Notes: generated by a model from the letters alone, not told the origin. 64,000 nt of DNA from Mycobacterium sp. MBM (GCA_021648845.1 JAKJHY010000016.1:46724-110723), one strand, 5' to 3'. Shown: positions 16,943 to 26,098, counted from the stretch's first letter. A program made the numbers and translations.

Positions 16943-18091
16943 ATGACCCGGGTGCTGTTGGTGACCAACGACTTTCCCCCGCGCCGCGGCGGCATCCAGT
17001 CGTACCTGGAGGCCTTCGTCGGTGAGCTGACCGCCGCGGGCGGCCATGAGTTGACGGTGTACGCACCGAAATGGAAGGGCGCCCCGGACTACGACAGGGC
17101 GGCCGCCGAGGCATCCGGTTACCGGGTGGTGCGCCACCCCAGCACGCTGATGCTGCCGGAGCCCACCGTCGCCCATCGGATGCGCGCCCTGATCGCCGAG
17201 CACGATATCCAGACGGTGTGGTTCGGGGCCGCCGCGCCGCTGGCCCTGCTGTCCCCGCTGGCCCGCGGCGCCGGAGCCACCCGGGTGGTGGCCAGCACGC
17301 ACGGTCACGAGGTGGGGTGGTCGATGTTGCCGGTGGCGCGCAACGCGCTGCGCCGCATCGGCGACGACGCCGACGTCATCACCTATGTCAGCGGCTACAC
17401 CCGGCGCCGGTTCGCCTCGGCGTTCGGCCCGCGGGCCAGTCTGGAGCGGTTGTCCCCGGGGGTCGACGTCGAGCGTTTCACCCCGGACTCGGTGGCCCGC
17501 GCGCAACTGCGGGCCCGCTACGAGCTCGGCGACCGGCCCGTGGTGCTCTGCCTGTCCCGGCTGGTGCCACGCAAGGGGCAGGACATGTTGATCCGTGCCT
17601 TCGACCGGATCCGTCGCCGGGTGCCCGGTGCCGCGCTGGTCATCGTCGGCGGCGGGCCGTACCGGGACAACCTTTGCGCACTCGCCGAGCGAACCGGTGT
17701 CGCCGAGGACGTGCTGTTCACCGGCGGGGTCCCCGCCGAGGAACTCCCGGCCCACCACGCGATGGCCGACGTGTTCGCCATGCCGTGCCGCACCCGCGGT
17801 GCGGGTCTGGACGTCGAGGGCCTGGGCATCGTGTTCCTGGAGGCCTCGGCGTCCGGTGTGCCGGTGGTGGCGGGCCGCTCCGGGGGTGCCCCGGAGACGG
17901 TGCGCGACGGGGAGACCGGCTGGGTGGTCGACGGCACCGATGTGGAGGCCATCGCCGCCGCCGTCGGCGATCTGCTCGCCGACCCGGACACCGCGGCCCG
18001 AATGGGCGCGGCGGGGCGGGACTGGGTGGTGCGGAACTGGCAGTGGCGCACCCAGGGGGCGCGACTGCAGCGACTGCTGGCCCCGGGCTGA
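16943..18091 (+). CDS. pimB: Phosphatidylinositol monomannoside mannosyltransferase PimB'
   Basis: 382 aa, GT-B fold, GT4 family. It adds the second mannose (from GDP-mannose) to PIM1 at the inner membrane face, an early step to lipomannan and lipoarabinomannan. N-terminal RVLLVTNDFPPRRGGIQSYL is the acceptor-side glycine loop. The C-terminal domain has the EX7E motif in EGLGIVFLEA. The ATG at 16943 has GAGGAG upstream; the GTG at 16931 is less likely. It follows the HExxH lipoprotein after 27 bases. Confidence 0.93.
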   Translation: MTRVLLVTNDFPPRRGGIQSYLEAFVGELTAAGGHELTVYAPKWKGAPDYDRAAAEASGYRVVRHPSTLMLPEPTVAHRMRALIAEHDIQTVWFGAAAPLALLSPLARGAGATRVVASTHGHEVGWSMLPVARNALRRIGDDADVITYVSGYTRRRFASAFGPRASLERLSPGVDVERFTPDSVARAQLRARYELGDRPVVLCLSRLVPRKGQDMLIRAFDRIRRRVPGAALVIVGGGPYRDNLCALAERTGVAEDVLFTGGVPAEELPAHHAMADVFAMPCRTRGAGLDVEGLGIVFLEASASGVPVVAGRSGGAPETVRDGETGWVVDGTDVEAIAAAVGDLLADPDTAARMGAAGRDWVVRNWQWRTQGARLQRLLAPG

Positions 18092-18106
18092 ATCGCCCGG
18101 CGACGC

Positions 18107-19906
18107 TCAGGCGTAGATGGCCGCGATCTGGTCGGCGAACTTCTCCGCCACCACCTTGCGCTTCACCTTCAGTGTCGGGGTGAGCTCGCCGGTGTCCTCG
18201 GTGAAATCGACCGGCAGGATCCGGAACGTGCGGATGGCCTCGGCCTTGGACACCGCCTGGTTGGCCTCCTTGACCGCCAACTCGATTTCGCCCCTGAGGT
18301 CGGGGTCCTCGACCAGCTCGGCCACCGACGCCGAGTCCGCCTTGCCGTGGCGCTGTTTCCAGCCGACGAAGGCCTCCGGGTCGATGGTGATCAGCGCCGC
18401 GATGAACGGCTGGGCATCGCCGACCGCCATCGCCTGGCTGATCAGCGGATGCGCACGCAGCCGGTCCTCCAGGACGGCCGGCGCGACGTTCTTGCCGCCC
18501 GCGGTGACGATGATCTCCTTCTTGCGTCCGATGATCGTCAGGAAGCCGTCGGCGTCGATATCGCCCAGGTCGCCGGTGTGGAACCAGCCGTCGGTGAAGG
18601 CCTCCGCGGTGGCCTGGTCGTTGCGCCAGTAGCCGCTGAACACCACCCCGCCACGCAACAGCAGCTCATGGTCATCGGCCAGTCTCATACTGTTGCCGGG
18701 CAACAACTTTCCGACCGACCCGATCTTGACCGCGCCCACCTGGTTGGCGGTGACCGCGGCGCTGCTCTCGGTCAGTCCGTAGCCTTCGTAGATGGTCAGG
18801 CCGACACCGCGGTAGAAGTGCCCAAGCCGGGCCCCCAACGGTGCGCCACCGGAGATCGCGGCACGGCAGTTTCCGCCAAGGGCGGCGCGCAGCTTGCCGT
18901 AAACCAGCTTGTCGAACACGGCGTGCTTGAGCTTCAGCAGAAGACCGGGGCCACCGGCGTCCTGCGCCTGGCTGAACTCGATGGCGGTGTGGGCGGCGAT
19001 CTCGAAGATGCGGCCCTTGCCGTCGTTGCGCGCGTTCTGCTCGGCGGTGTTGTACACCTTCTCGAACACCCGCGGCACCGACACCACCAGCGTCGGCTTG
19101 AATACCCCCAGGGCCGGCACCAGGTTCTTGATATCGCTGGTGAAGCCGAGCGCCACCTTGTTGGCGAACGCGCCGATGGTAATCGCCCGGGCCAGCACAT
19201 GCGCCAGCGGCAGGAACACCAGCAACCGCTCGTCCTTGCGCAGCAGCGTCGGGAAGGCGGCCTTGGCGCCCCTGATTTCGTAGAGCAGGTTGGAGTGGGT
19301 CAGCTGGCAGCCCTTGGGCAGGCCGGTGGTGCCCGAGGTGTAGATCAGCGTCGCCGCGTCACTCGACTTGATCGCCGCGACCCGGGCGTCGATCGTGGCG
19401 GGATCCTCGGACTTGCCGGCCCGGGCCAGCACATCGAGCGCGGGCTCGGCGGTGGTGCTCTCGATGCGTAGCACGGTGCGCACCTCGGGCAGCTGGTCCT
19501 TGAGCTGCTCGACGCGGTCGGCGTGTGCGTCGGTCTCGGCGATCACCAGCACCGCGCCCGAGTCGGTGAGCACATGGCGGATCTGCTCGGGAGCCGACGT
19601 CTCGTAGATCGGCACCGTGACGGCCCCGACGGACAGGATCGCGAAGTCGATGATCGGCCATTCGTAGCGGGTGGCCGACAGTAGGGCCACCCGGTCGCCG
19701 GGGCGCACCCCGTGCGCGATCAGACCCAAAGCTGCCGAACGGATCTGGTCGGCGGCCTGGGCGCAGGTGACATCGGTCCAGGTGCCGTCCACCAGGCGTT
19801 GGAAGATGACATGGTCGGGGTCTTCGCGTTCGTGCGAATAGACCGAGCTGACGACGGTGTCATACTCGGCGATCTCGAACGATGCCGGAACGGTGAACTC
19901 ACGCAC
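18107..19906 (-). CDS. fadD15: Long-chain fatty-acid-CoA ligase
   Basis: 599 aa. It activates fatty acids to acyl-CoA through an acyl-adenylate. The AMP-binding P-loop is YTSGTTGLPKG (about residue 190). The adenylation motif shows in YEGYGLTESSA and in GWFHTGDLGDID with GRKKEIIVTAGGKN near the C-terminus. It starts at GTG with GAGGGG eight bases upstream. A minus-strand TAGGCT at 19949-19954 is a possible -10. Its neighbours in phospholipid and PIM synthesis suggest a lipid-supply role. Confidence 0.93.
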   Translation of the reverse strand: MREFTVPASFEIAEYDTVVSSVYSHEREDPDHVIFQRLVDGTWTDVTCAQAADQIRSAALGLIAHGVRPGDRVALLSATRYEWPIIDFAILSVGAVTVPIYETSAPEQIRHVLTDSGAVLVIAETDAHADRVEQLKDQLPEVRTVLRIESTTAEPALDVLARAGKSEDPATIDARVAAIKSSDAATLIYTSGTTGLPKGCQLTHSNLLYEIRGAKAAFPTLLRKDERLLVFLPLAHVLARAITIGAFANKVALGFTSDIKNLVPALGVFKPTLVVSVPRVFEKVYNTAEQNARNDGKGRIFEIAAHTAIEFSQAQDAGGPGLLLKLKHAVFDKLVYGKLRAALGGNCRAAISGGAPLGARLGHFYRGVGLTIYEGYGLTESSAAVTANQVGAVKIGSVGKLLPGNSMRLADDHELLLRGGVVFSGYWRNDQATAEAFTDGWFHTGDLGDIDADGFLTIIGRKKEIIVTAGGKNVAPAVLEDRLRAHPLISQAMAVGDAQPFIAALITIDPEAFVGWKQRHGKADSASVAELVEDPDLRGEIELAVKEANQAVSKAEAIRTFRILPVDFTEDTGELTPTLKVKRKVVAEKFADQIAAIYA

Positions 19907-20004
19907 GATTGTGGCCCCTCGGGTCCTGGTGACGGATTTTCTGGCGACAGCCTAGTCGGATGCATCACAGCCCGGCCGCGGCGCATGTGTGAAGCTATTG
20001 GGCC

Positions 20005-20382
20005 ATGAACAGCGTGCAGATCGCGGATGAGACCTTTGTGTGCGCCGACCCGGCCGATGTCGGGCGGGCGGTCGCGGACGTCGCGAGCTGGCGGCGGTGG
20101 TGGCCGGATCTGCGGCTCACGGTGGTCGAGGACCGCGGTCCCGCCGGCCAGCGCTGGACGGTGGCCGGCGCGTTGACCGGCACCATGGAGGTCTGGTTGC
20201 AGCCCATGATGGACGGTGTCATCCTGCATTACTTCCTGCACGCCGAGCCGCCCGGTGACCCCGCTCGGTTGGATCTGGCAAAGCTGAACCACAGTCGCCG
20301 GGTGGCGGGCAAGAAGATGGCCTTCGAGGTCAAGACTCGACTGGAGGCCAGCCGCCCGGTGGGGGTCTCCCGGCTGGCGTGA
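20005..20382 (+). CDS. Small SRPBCC-like protein (Rv2186c-like)
   Basis: 125 aa. The N-terminal pattern (ETFVCADPADVGRAVADVASWRRWWPDL) and later beta strands fit the SRPBCC/START-like lipid- or polyketide-binding fold. No catalytic residues can be assigned. The ATG at 20005 is used. Together with the next gene it forms a pair of related small ligand-binding folds ahead of the ArsA-like ATPase. Confidence 0.75.
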   Translation: MNSVQIADETFVCADPADVGRAVADVASWRRWWPDLRLTVVEDRGPAGQRWTVAGALTGTMEVWLQPMMDGVILHYFLHAEPPGDPARLDLAKLNHSRRVAGKKMAFEVKTRLEASRPVGVSRLA

Positions 20383-20426
20383 GGCGTGGGGCCATCGACG
20401 CCGAGCCGGGCCGCAACGGGTGAGGG

Positions 20427-20432
20427 TAGATT
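20427..20432 (+). promoter_or_regulatory. -10 hexamer for the TB16.3-like gene
   Basis: TAGATT lies seven bases before the GTG at 20440, consistent with a leaderless transcript. No Shine-Dalgarno sequence is present. Confidence 0.4.
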
Positions 20433-20439
20433 TCTGGGC

Positions 20440-20883
20440 GTGGCGGAGAAGACGGCGCAGACGATTTACATCGAGGCTGATCCCTCGACGGTGATGGACG
20501 TGATCGCCGATATCGGCTCCTACCCGGACTGGGTGGCCGAGTACAAGGAAACCGAGGTGCTCGACGCCGACGCCGCGGGCTACCCGAAGACGGCCCGGCT
20601 GGTGCTGGACGCCGCGGTGCTCAGGGACACCATGGTGCTGTCCTATCATTGGCCCACCGATCGTAAGTCGGTCACCTGGACGTTGGTCTCCAGCTCGCTG
20701 CTGAAGGCCCTGGACGGGGCGTATCGCTTGGCGCCCAAGGGATCCGGTACCGATGTCACCTACGAGCTGTCCGTCGACCTGATCATCCCGATGATCGGGC
20801 TGCTCAAGCGCAAGGCCGAGCGCCGGTTGACCGACACCGCACTGAAGGACCTCAAGAAGCGAGTCGAGGTGGGAGTGAGCTGA
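20440..20883 (+). CDS. SRPBCC family protein (TB16.3/Rv2185c-like)
   Basis: 147 aa from GTG (VAEKTAQTIYIEADPSTVMDVIADI), a start that matches the TB16.3 N-terminus as I recall it. The 18 codons upstream are not used. It has a polyketide cyclase/START-type fold with the conserved middle and end, SSLLKALDGAYRLAPKGSGTDVTYEL and MIGLLKRKAERR. TB16.3 is an abundant culture-filtrate antigen whose ligand is unknown. Its stop overlaps the start of the ATPase gene, so the two are coupled. Confidence 0.9.
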   Translation: MAEKTAQTIYIEADPSTVMDVIADIGSYPDWVAEYKETEVLDADAAGYPKTARLVLDAAVLRDTMVLSYHWPTDRKSVTWTLVSSSLLKALDGAYRLAPKGSGTDVTYELSVDLIIPMIGLLKRKAERRLTDTALKDLKKRVEVGVS

Positions 20884-22154
20884 GTGCCGAGGTTTCCCCC
20901 GCGCCCGCCCGGGTCAGCCTGTTCGTCGGCAAGGGTGGGGTAGGCAAGTCCACGTTGGCAACCGCCACCGCGGTGCGCGATGCGCGCAGCGGTATGCGGG
21001 TGCTGATCGTCTCGACGGACCAGGCGCATTCCACCGGTGACGTGCTGGGCGTGCCCGTCGTCCCGACCGGACGGCGTGAACCGACCCGGGTGCTGGCGGA
21101 CCTGGACACCGGGTCCGCTGCCGGGGGCGGCGGATTTCTCGACGCGCTGGCGCTGGACACCCTGGCCCTGTTGGAGACCCGCTGGCGCGAGGTTGCCGGC
21201 ATCCTGGGGGACAGGTTTCCCCAGTCTGAGTTGGGAACGCTTGCCCCCGAAGAACTTTCGGCGTTGCCCGGAATCCAGGAGGTGCTCGGCCTGCACGAGG
21301 TCGGTGAGCTCGCCGATTCCGGTGTGTGGGATCACATCGTGGTGGATTGCGCGTCGACCGCCGATGCGCTGCGCATGCTCACCCTGCCCGCCACCTTCGG
21401 TCTGTACCTGGAGCGGGCCTGGCCGCGGCACCGCCGGCTCGGCCAACCGCCCGCCGACCTGGCCGCGGCCGCGGCCGTGGTGTTGGTGGAGCGGGTCGCC
21501 GGGGGGACCGAAAAGCTCTGCGCGCTGCTCGCCGACGCGTCCCGGGTGAGTGCGCATCTGGTGCTCACCGCCGAACGGGTGGTCGCCGCCGAGGCCGCCC
21601 GCACCCTCGGCGCGCTCGCGCTGATGGGTGTGCGCGTCGCCGAGCTGCTGGTCAATCAGATTCTGGTGCAGGACGATTCCTTCGAGTACCGAAATCTGCC
21701 CGCCCACCCGGCCTTCGACTGGTACGCCGAGCGCATCGCCGAGCAGCAGGCGGTGCTCGACGAGCTCGATACCGCCATCGGCGATGTGAAACTCGTGTTG
21801 GTGCCGCACCTGGCCGGCGAGCCGATCGGGCCGAAGGCGCTGGGTGAGCTGCTCGATGCCGCCCGGCTGCGCGACGGTTCCCCGCCGCCGGGACCGCTGC
21901 GCCCGGTGGTGGACCGCGAATCCGGCACCGGCCTCGATGCCGTGTACCGGATGCGGCTAGAGTTGCCGCAGGTCGACCGCGGTGCGCTGACACTCGGCCG
22001 GGTCGACGATGACCTCATCATCGGTTCCGGCGGGATGCGGCGGCGGGTTCGGTTGGCATCGGTTCTGCGCCGGTGCACCGTGATCGACGCGCAGTTCCGC
22101 GGTGGGGAGTTGACGGTGCGTTTCAGACCGAATCCGGAGGTGTGGCCCACATGA
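20880..22154 (+). CDS. ArsA/GET3-like ATPase, probable CTG start (Rv2184c-like)
   Basis: 424 aa if begun at CTG 20880 (CTGA overlap with the previous stop). The first standard in-frame start is a TTG at 20955, which would begin inside the nucleotide-binding loop and delete it. The upstream codons clearly encode it: VSLFVGKGGVGKST, residues 12-25, a deviant Walker A. Switch-like motifs STDQAHSTGDVLG and DCASTADALRMLTLP follow, matching the ArsA/GET3 plan. The partner is unknown; neighbours are SRPBCC proteins and a small Cys protein. The stop overlaps the next ATG. Confidence 0.83.
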   Translation: MSAEVSPAPARVSLFVGKGGVGKSTLATATAVRDARSGMRVLIVSTDQAHSTGDVLGVPVVPTGRREPTRVLADLDTGSAAGGGGFLDALALDTLALLETRWREVAGILGDRFPQSELGTLAPEELSALPGIQEVLGLHEVGELADSGVWDHIVVDCASTADALRMLTLPATFGLYLERAWPRHRRLGQPPADLAAAAAVVLVERVAGGTEKLCALLADASRVSAHLVLTAERVVAAEAARTLGALALMGVRVAELLVNQILVQDDSFEYRNLPAHPAFDWYAERIAEQQAVLDELDTAIGDVKLVLVPHLAGEPIGPKALGELLDAARLRDGSPPPGPLRPVVDRESGTGLDAVYRMRLELPQVDRGALTLGRVDDDLIIGSGGMRRRVRLASVLRRCTVIDAQFRGGELTVRFRPNPEVWPT

Positions 22155-22507
22155 CCGGCCCGCACACCGACATCCCACCCGAATTGCGGCAGCTGGCACA
22201 GGCCATCCTGGACAAACTCGATCCCGCGGTGCGGCTGGCGGCCGCCCGCGCCAGTGCCGAGGGTGCCGGGCCCGGTCCGTGCCAGCAGGTGTGGTGCCCG
22301 GTCTGCGCGCTGGCCGCGCTGGTGAACGGCGAACAGCATCCGCTGCTGTCGGTGATCGCCGAGCACAGCGTCGCGCTGCTGACGGTGATTCGCGCGATGG
22401 TGGGTGACCCACAGCCCACCCCGCCGCCGCCACCGCCGTCCGACGGTGACCGACCGTCCAATGGATTCGGCCGATACGAGCAGATTCCGGTGACGCTGGA
22501 GGATTGA
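22151..22507 (+). CDS. Conserved small Cys-rich protein (Rv2183c-like)
   Basis: 118 aa from the ATG that overlaps the ATPase stop; the longer open frame is rejected. A helical N-terminal half contains CQQVWCPVC (Cys44, 49, 52), a possible metal site. A proline run lies near residue 90. Translational coupling to the ArsA-like ATPase suggests a shared function. The family has no function I can name. Confidence 0.8.
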   Translation: MTGPHTDIPPELRQLAQAILDKLDPAVRLAAARASAEGAGPGPCQQVWCPVCALAALVNGEQHPLLSVIAEHSVALLTVIRAMVGDPQPTPPPPPPSDGDRPSNGFGRYEQIPVTLED

Positions 22508-22541
22508 CGGCCGCCGTGTGGTCGCACTCACTGGCGCTGGG

Positions 22542-22547
22542 TAGAGT
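22542..22547 (+). promoter_or_regulatory. Candidate -10 for the acyltransferase gene
   Basis: TAGAGT (TANNNT) lies 48 bases before the start, in the 88-base gap after the Rv2183c-like gene. Confidence 0.3.
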
Positions 22548-22595
22548 TGTGCCGGTCTGGCCCGATCGTGGTGGGGCGACGTCGCAGGAGGGTCC

Positions 22596-23309
22596 ATGTG
22601 GTTCTGGTTCTACAAGTACATCCTGATGGGCCCGTTGCTGTCCCTGCTGGGGCGGCCCAAAGTGCAAGGGCTGGAATATGTTCCGGACTCCGGTCCGGTG
22701 ATCCTGGCCAGTAACCACCTGGCCGTCGCGGACAGCTTCTATCTGCCGCTGGTGGTGAAGCGGCGCATCACATTCCTGGCTAAGGCCGAGTACTTCACCG
22801 GCACCGGCCTCAAGGGCAAGCTGACCAAGTTCTTCTACTCCTCGACCGGCCAGGTGCCGATCGACCGCACCGACGCCGACTCTGCGCACGCTGCGCTGAC
22901 GACCGCACAGCGAATTCTGGCCGAGGGCAAACTGCTCGGGATGTACCCGGAGGGCACCCGCTCCCCGGACGGCCGGCTGTACAAGGGCAAGACCGGTTTG
23001 GCCCGCGTCGCGTTGGAGAGCGGGGTCCCGGTCATTCCGGTCGCGATGATCGGCACCAACGTCGTCAACCCGCCCGGCGGCAAGATGTGGCATTTCGGGC
23101 GGGTCGAGGTGCGGTTCGGCAAGCCGATGGATTTCAGCCGGTTCGAGGGGCTGGCCGGGAACCGGTTCATCGAGCGCGCGGTCATCGACGAGGTGATGTA
23201 CGAGCTGATGCGCCTCGGCGGTCAGGAGTACGTCGACCTGTACGCCGCGGATCTCAAGGAAAAGGCCGAAGCCGCCGCCAAGCCCGCGGTGACCGCCAGG
23301 GCCGGCTAG
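22596..23309 (+). CDS. Lysophospholipid acyltransferase, PlsC family (Rv2182c-like)
   Basis: 237 aa from ATG, with AGGAGG just upstream. It transfers an acyl chain to a lysophosphatidic-acid-type acceptor at the inner membrane. The HX4D catalytic pair is His41/Asp46 in NHLAVADS, and the phosphate-binding motif is PEGTRSPDG (119-122 EGTR). A hydrophobic N-terminus anchors it. Convergent with the mannosyltransferase; the stop codons overlap in a CTAG. Confidence 0.9.
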   Translation: MWFWFYKYILMGPLLSLLGRPKVQGLEYVPDSGPVILASNHLAVADSFYLPLVVKRRITFLAKAEYFTGTGLKGKLTKFFYSSTGQVPIDRTDADSAHAALTTAQRILAEGKLLGMYPEGTRSPDGRLYKGKTGLARVALESGVPVIPVAMIGTNVVNPPGGKMWHFGRVEVRFGKPMDFSRFEGLAGNRFIERAVIDEVMYELMRLGGQEYVDLYAADLKEKAEAAAKPAVTARAG

Positions 23310-24595
23310 GCGGTATTCGCCGCGGGCAGCGGGTCGGTGCGCTGCCGGCCCGCGTCCGTATCCGGCGCCACCCGCACGGTGCCGGCCGCGATGATCACCG
23401 CCAGCGCCCACCACAAATATGATCCGCCGGCCAGTCTGCGCCACAGCGACGCGGCGATCTCCTGATGTTCGGGCATCAGTGTGATCGGCGTCCAGACGGT
23501 CAGGGCCAGACCGGCCAGGCCGATCAGGGTCAGTGCCAGATGGCGCCGGCGCAGCCCGACCACCACGGTGACGATCACGGTGGGCAGTACCCACACCCAG
23601 TGATGCGACCACGACACCGGGGAGACCACCAGGCCGAACATCGCCACGCAGATGACGGCCAGCACCGACTCGTCGCCGTCGGCGCCCGCGCGCAACAGCC
23701 GCAGCACCGCCCAGACGGTCAACCCGAGTACCGCGAAGCACAGCAGCACCCACAACACGAAGCGCGCGTCCTCGCCGGCACCGAGCCGGGCCAGCATGCC
23801 GGAGATGTTCTGATTGGTGTTCAAGGTGGCCGACCCGATGCGGTCGGTGTCGCGCAGTGTCTGGGTCCAGTACACCCAGGAGTCCCGCCAGGCCAGCGCG
23901 AACCCCAGCAGCGTGGCCCCCACCGCCGACGCCGTGGCGACCAGCAGCGCGCGCATATCGCGGCGCAGCAGGAAGTACAGCAGGAACACCGCCGGGGTCA
24001 GCTTCACCGCGATGGCCAGACCCAGCAGCAGACCGCGCGGCCATGGGGTGCGCCGCGGCACGCAATCGGCGATCACCAACGTCATCAGCACCACGTTGAT
24101 CTGGCCGAACTCGAAATTGGCCCGGATCGGTTCGACGAATGCCACCGCCGGCGCCACCAGCGCCGCGGCCAGCCAGCCGCGGCGCGCCCAGGCCGGTGTC
24201 CGCAGTGACGACTGTTGCCACACCTGCAGCCGGGTCAGCACGATATGGGTGGACACGATCAGCAGCACCAGCGTGGTCAGGGTGATCGCGGCGCTGGCGG
24301 CGGGCAGCGAGAGCACGGCAAACGGGGAGAATGCGGCGGCGGCCAGCGGCGGGTAGGTGAACGGCAGGTCCAGTCCGGCCTGGGTCTGGAAGACGGTGGC
24401 GTCGCTGTACAGCTCGGTGCCGTCCAACCAGGCACGCCCACCCATCCGGTAGACGTCGATGTCGATGCGGTAGACGGCGTGGCCCAGCAGTCGCCAGCAG
24501 GCCCAGCCGAGCAGCAGCAGCGTCGCCAGCTGGAATAGTCGCCACAGCACCGACAGCCGCCCCGCAGGCCCGACGGGCGTCCACCGAATCCTCAT
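23306..24595 (-). CDS. Alpha-(1->2) mannosyltransferase, GT-C membrane type (Rv2181-like)
   Basis: 429 aa from the ATG at 24593-24595; an alternative start 15 codons upstream exists, but the shorter form fits the about 427 aa I recall for Rv2181. It has many membrane helices and an acidic loop after the first one (YRIDIDVYRMGGRAWLDG), the catalytic Asp region of GT87-type enzymes that use polyprenyl-phosphate-mannose. Rv2181 adds the alpha-1,2 mannose branches of lipomannan/LAM. Confidence 0.9.
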   Translation of the reverse strand: MRIRWTPVGPAGRLSVLWRLFQLATLLLLGWACWRLLGHAVYRIDIDVYRMGGRAWLDGTELYSDATVFQTQAGLDLPFTYPPLAAAAFSPFAVLSLPAASAAITLTTLVLLIVSTHIVLTRLQVWQQSSLRTPAWARRGWLAAALVAPAVAFVEPIRANFEFGQINVVLMTLVIADCVPRRTPWPRGLLLGLAIAVKLTPAVFLLYFLLRRDMRALLVATASAVGATLLGFALAWRDSWVYWTQTLRDTDRIGSATLNTNQNISGMLARLGAGEDARFVLWVLLCFAVLGLTVWAVLRLLRAGADGDESVLAVICVAMFGLVVSPVSWSHHWVWVLPTVIVTVVVGLRRRHLALTLIGLAGLALTVWTPITLMPEHQEIAASLWRRLAGGSYLWWALAVIIAAGTVRVAPDTDAGRQRTDPLPAANTA

Positions 24596-24677
24596 TTCGC
24601 CGACCAGCCTATCGGGGGCACGCGACGCGGGGGACGGCACACGGCGGCCGATGCCCCGGACCGGGCGCGGATCGGCG

Positions 24678-24683
24678 TATCTT
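24678..24683 (+). promoter_or_regulatory. -10 hexamer for the Rv2180c-like gene
   Basis: TATCTT is followed by seven bases and then the GTG start. This suggests a leaderless transcript. Confidence 0.42.
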
Positions 24684-24690
24684 CTCGTCC

Positions 24691-25554
24691 GTGCACCTTG
24701 ACGTCCGGCTGGACTTCATCACCAGCGACCGGCTGCCGCTGTTGTGCTGCCTCATCGCATTCATCCTGACGTTCTTCCTGACACGTCTCATCGTGCGCTA
24801 CATCCGCAGCCACCCGGCGACCGACGCGCCGCGCAAATGGTGGCAGCCGCGCAACCTCTCGGTGGGCGGCGGGGTGCACCTGCACCACGTGGTGATCGGC
24901 GTGGTGCTGGTGATGGTGTCGGGCGTGTCGATGGTGACCATGGCGGTCAACGGCGGGGTGGCCGAGTTCACGGTCGCCGCCGTGCTGTTCGGTGTCGGTG
25001 CGGCGCTGGTGCTCGACGAGTTCGCGCTCATCCTGCACCTGCAGGACGTGTACTGGGCCGAGGACGGCCGCACCTCGGTGGATGCGGTGTTCGTGGCGAT
25101 CGCCGTCGCCGGACTGCTCATCCTCGGGTTCAATCCGCTGTCCTTCTTCGACATCGACATCTGGCGCGCCGATGACACCTTGGCGGCCAGGGCGCTGGTC
25201 ATCGCGCTGGCCGTGCTCACCCTGGCGCTGGCGGTGGTGGTGCTGCTCAAGGGCAAGGTCTGGACCGGTCTGGTGGGCATGTTCATCACCCCGCTGCTGT
25301 TCATCGGCGCCATCCGGTTGTCCCGACCGCACGCACCGTGGGCACGCTGGCGCTACACCACCCGGCCCCGCAAGATGCACAAGGCGTTGGAGCGGGAACG
25401 CCGGTTGCGCCGGCCGGTGGTGCAGGCGAAATTGTGGGTGCAGCACGTCGTGGCCGGGGAGCCGCATTTCCCGGATGATGCGATGGTCAACGAGGAACTG
25501 GACCGCGAGATCCATGCCGCGCCGGCGCCCGCCCCCACCCAGGGAGTTGCTTGA
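24691..25554 (+). CDS. Conserved integral membrane protein (Rv2180c-like)
   Basis: 287 aa from GTG. About six to seven hydrophobic helices are visible. Conserved polar residues inside them include GGVHLHHVVIG (about 66-76) and LDEFALILHLQDVYW (about 106-120). A histidine/acid set within the membrane suggests metal binding or an enzymatic site rather than simple transport. The C-terminal 60 residues are cytoplasmic and charged. The RNase AS gene follows after 3 bases. Function unknown. Confidence 0.82.
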   Translation: MHLDVRLDFITSDRLPLLCCLIAFILTFFLTRLIVRYIRSHPATDAPRKWWQPRNLSVGGGVHLHHVVIGVVLVMVSGVSMVTMAVNGGVAEFTVAAVLFGVGAALVLDEFALILHLQDVYWAEDGRTSVDAVFVAIAVAGLLILGFNPLSFFDIDIWRADDTLAARALVIALAVLTLALAVVVLLKGKVWTGLVGMFITPLLFIGAIRLSRPHAPWARWRYTTRPRKMHKALERERRLRRPVVQAKLWVQHVVAGEPHFPDDAMVNEELDREIHAAPAPAPTQGVA

Positions 25555-25557
25555 CAC

Positions 25558-26058
25558 ATGCGCTTTTTCTACGACACCGAGTTCATCGACAACGGTCGCA
25601 CCATCGAACTCATCTCGATCGGGGTCGCCGCCGAGGATGGCCGCGAATACTACGCCATCTCAACGGAATTCGATCCGGAGCGGGCAGGTAGCTGGGTACG
25701 CAAGAACGTGTTGCCCAAGCTGCCCTCACCGTCGTCGAAGCTGTGGCGCTCACGCCGGCAGATCCGTGCCGAACTGGAGGACTTCTTCGATATCGACGGT
25801 GACGAACCGATCGAGCTGTGGGCCTGGGTCGGGGCCTACGACCATGTGGTGTTGTGTCAGCTGTGGGGTCCGATGACCGACCTGCCGCCGGCGATACCGC
25901 GGTTCACCAGGGAACTGCGCCAGTTCTGGGAGGAACGTGGTTGTCCGCGGATGCCACCGCGTCCCCGTGACGCGCACGACGCCCTGGTCGACGCCCGGCA
26001 CAATCTGCGCCGCTATGAGCTGATGACCGATGACGGAGGCTGGGCAGTGCGGTCCTGA
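25558..26058 (+). CDS. 3'-5' exoribonuclease, RNase AS type (Rv2179c-like)
   Basis: 166 aa. DEDDh fold: Asp6 and Glu8 in FYDTEF, a third acid in WVGAYDHVVLC, and His/Asp in HDALVDARHNL. The M. tuberculosis protein is an adenylate-preferring exoribonuclease that trims poly(A)-type RNA tails. It is much shorter than RNase T or oligoribonuclease and has its own subfamily signature. It starts at ATG directly after the membrane protein gene and is probably co-transcribed with it. Confidence 0.92.
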   Translation: MRFFYDTEFIDNGRTIELISIGVAAEDGREYYAISTEFDPERAGSWVRKNVLPKLPSPSSKLWRSRRQIRAELEDFFDIDGDEPIELWAWVGAYDHVVLCQLWGPMTDLPPAIPRFTRELRQFWEERGCPRMPPRPRDAHDALVDARHNLRRYELMTDDGGWAVRS

Positions 26059-26098
26059 GCTGCGGGTATGGCCGGTCAATCCGCGCCGGGCGCGCGGT

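Noticed and set aside
21957..24584. 875-codon open frame on the minus strand
   Set aside because: Covers the acyltransferase in antisense and the mannosyltransferase in a wrong frame; both of those have clear motifs.
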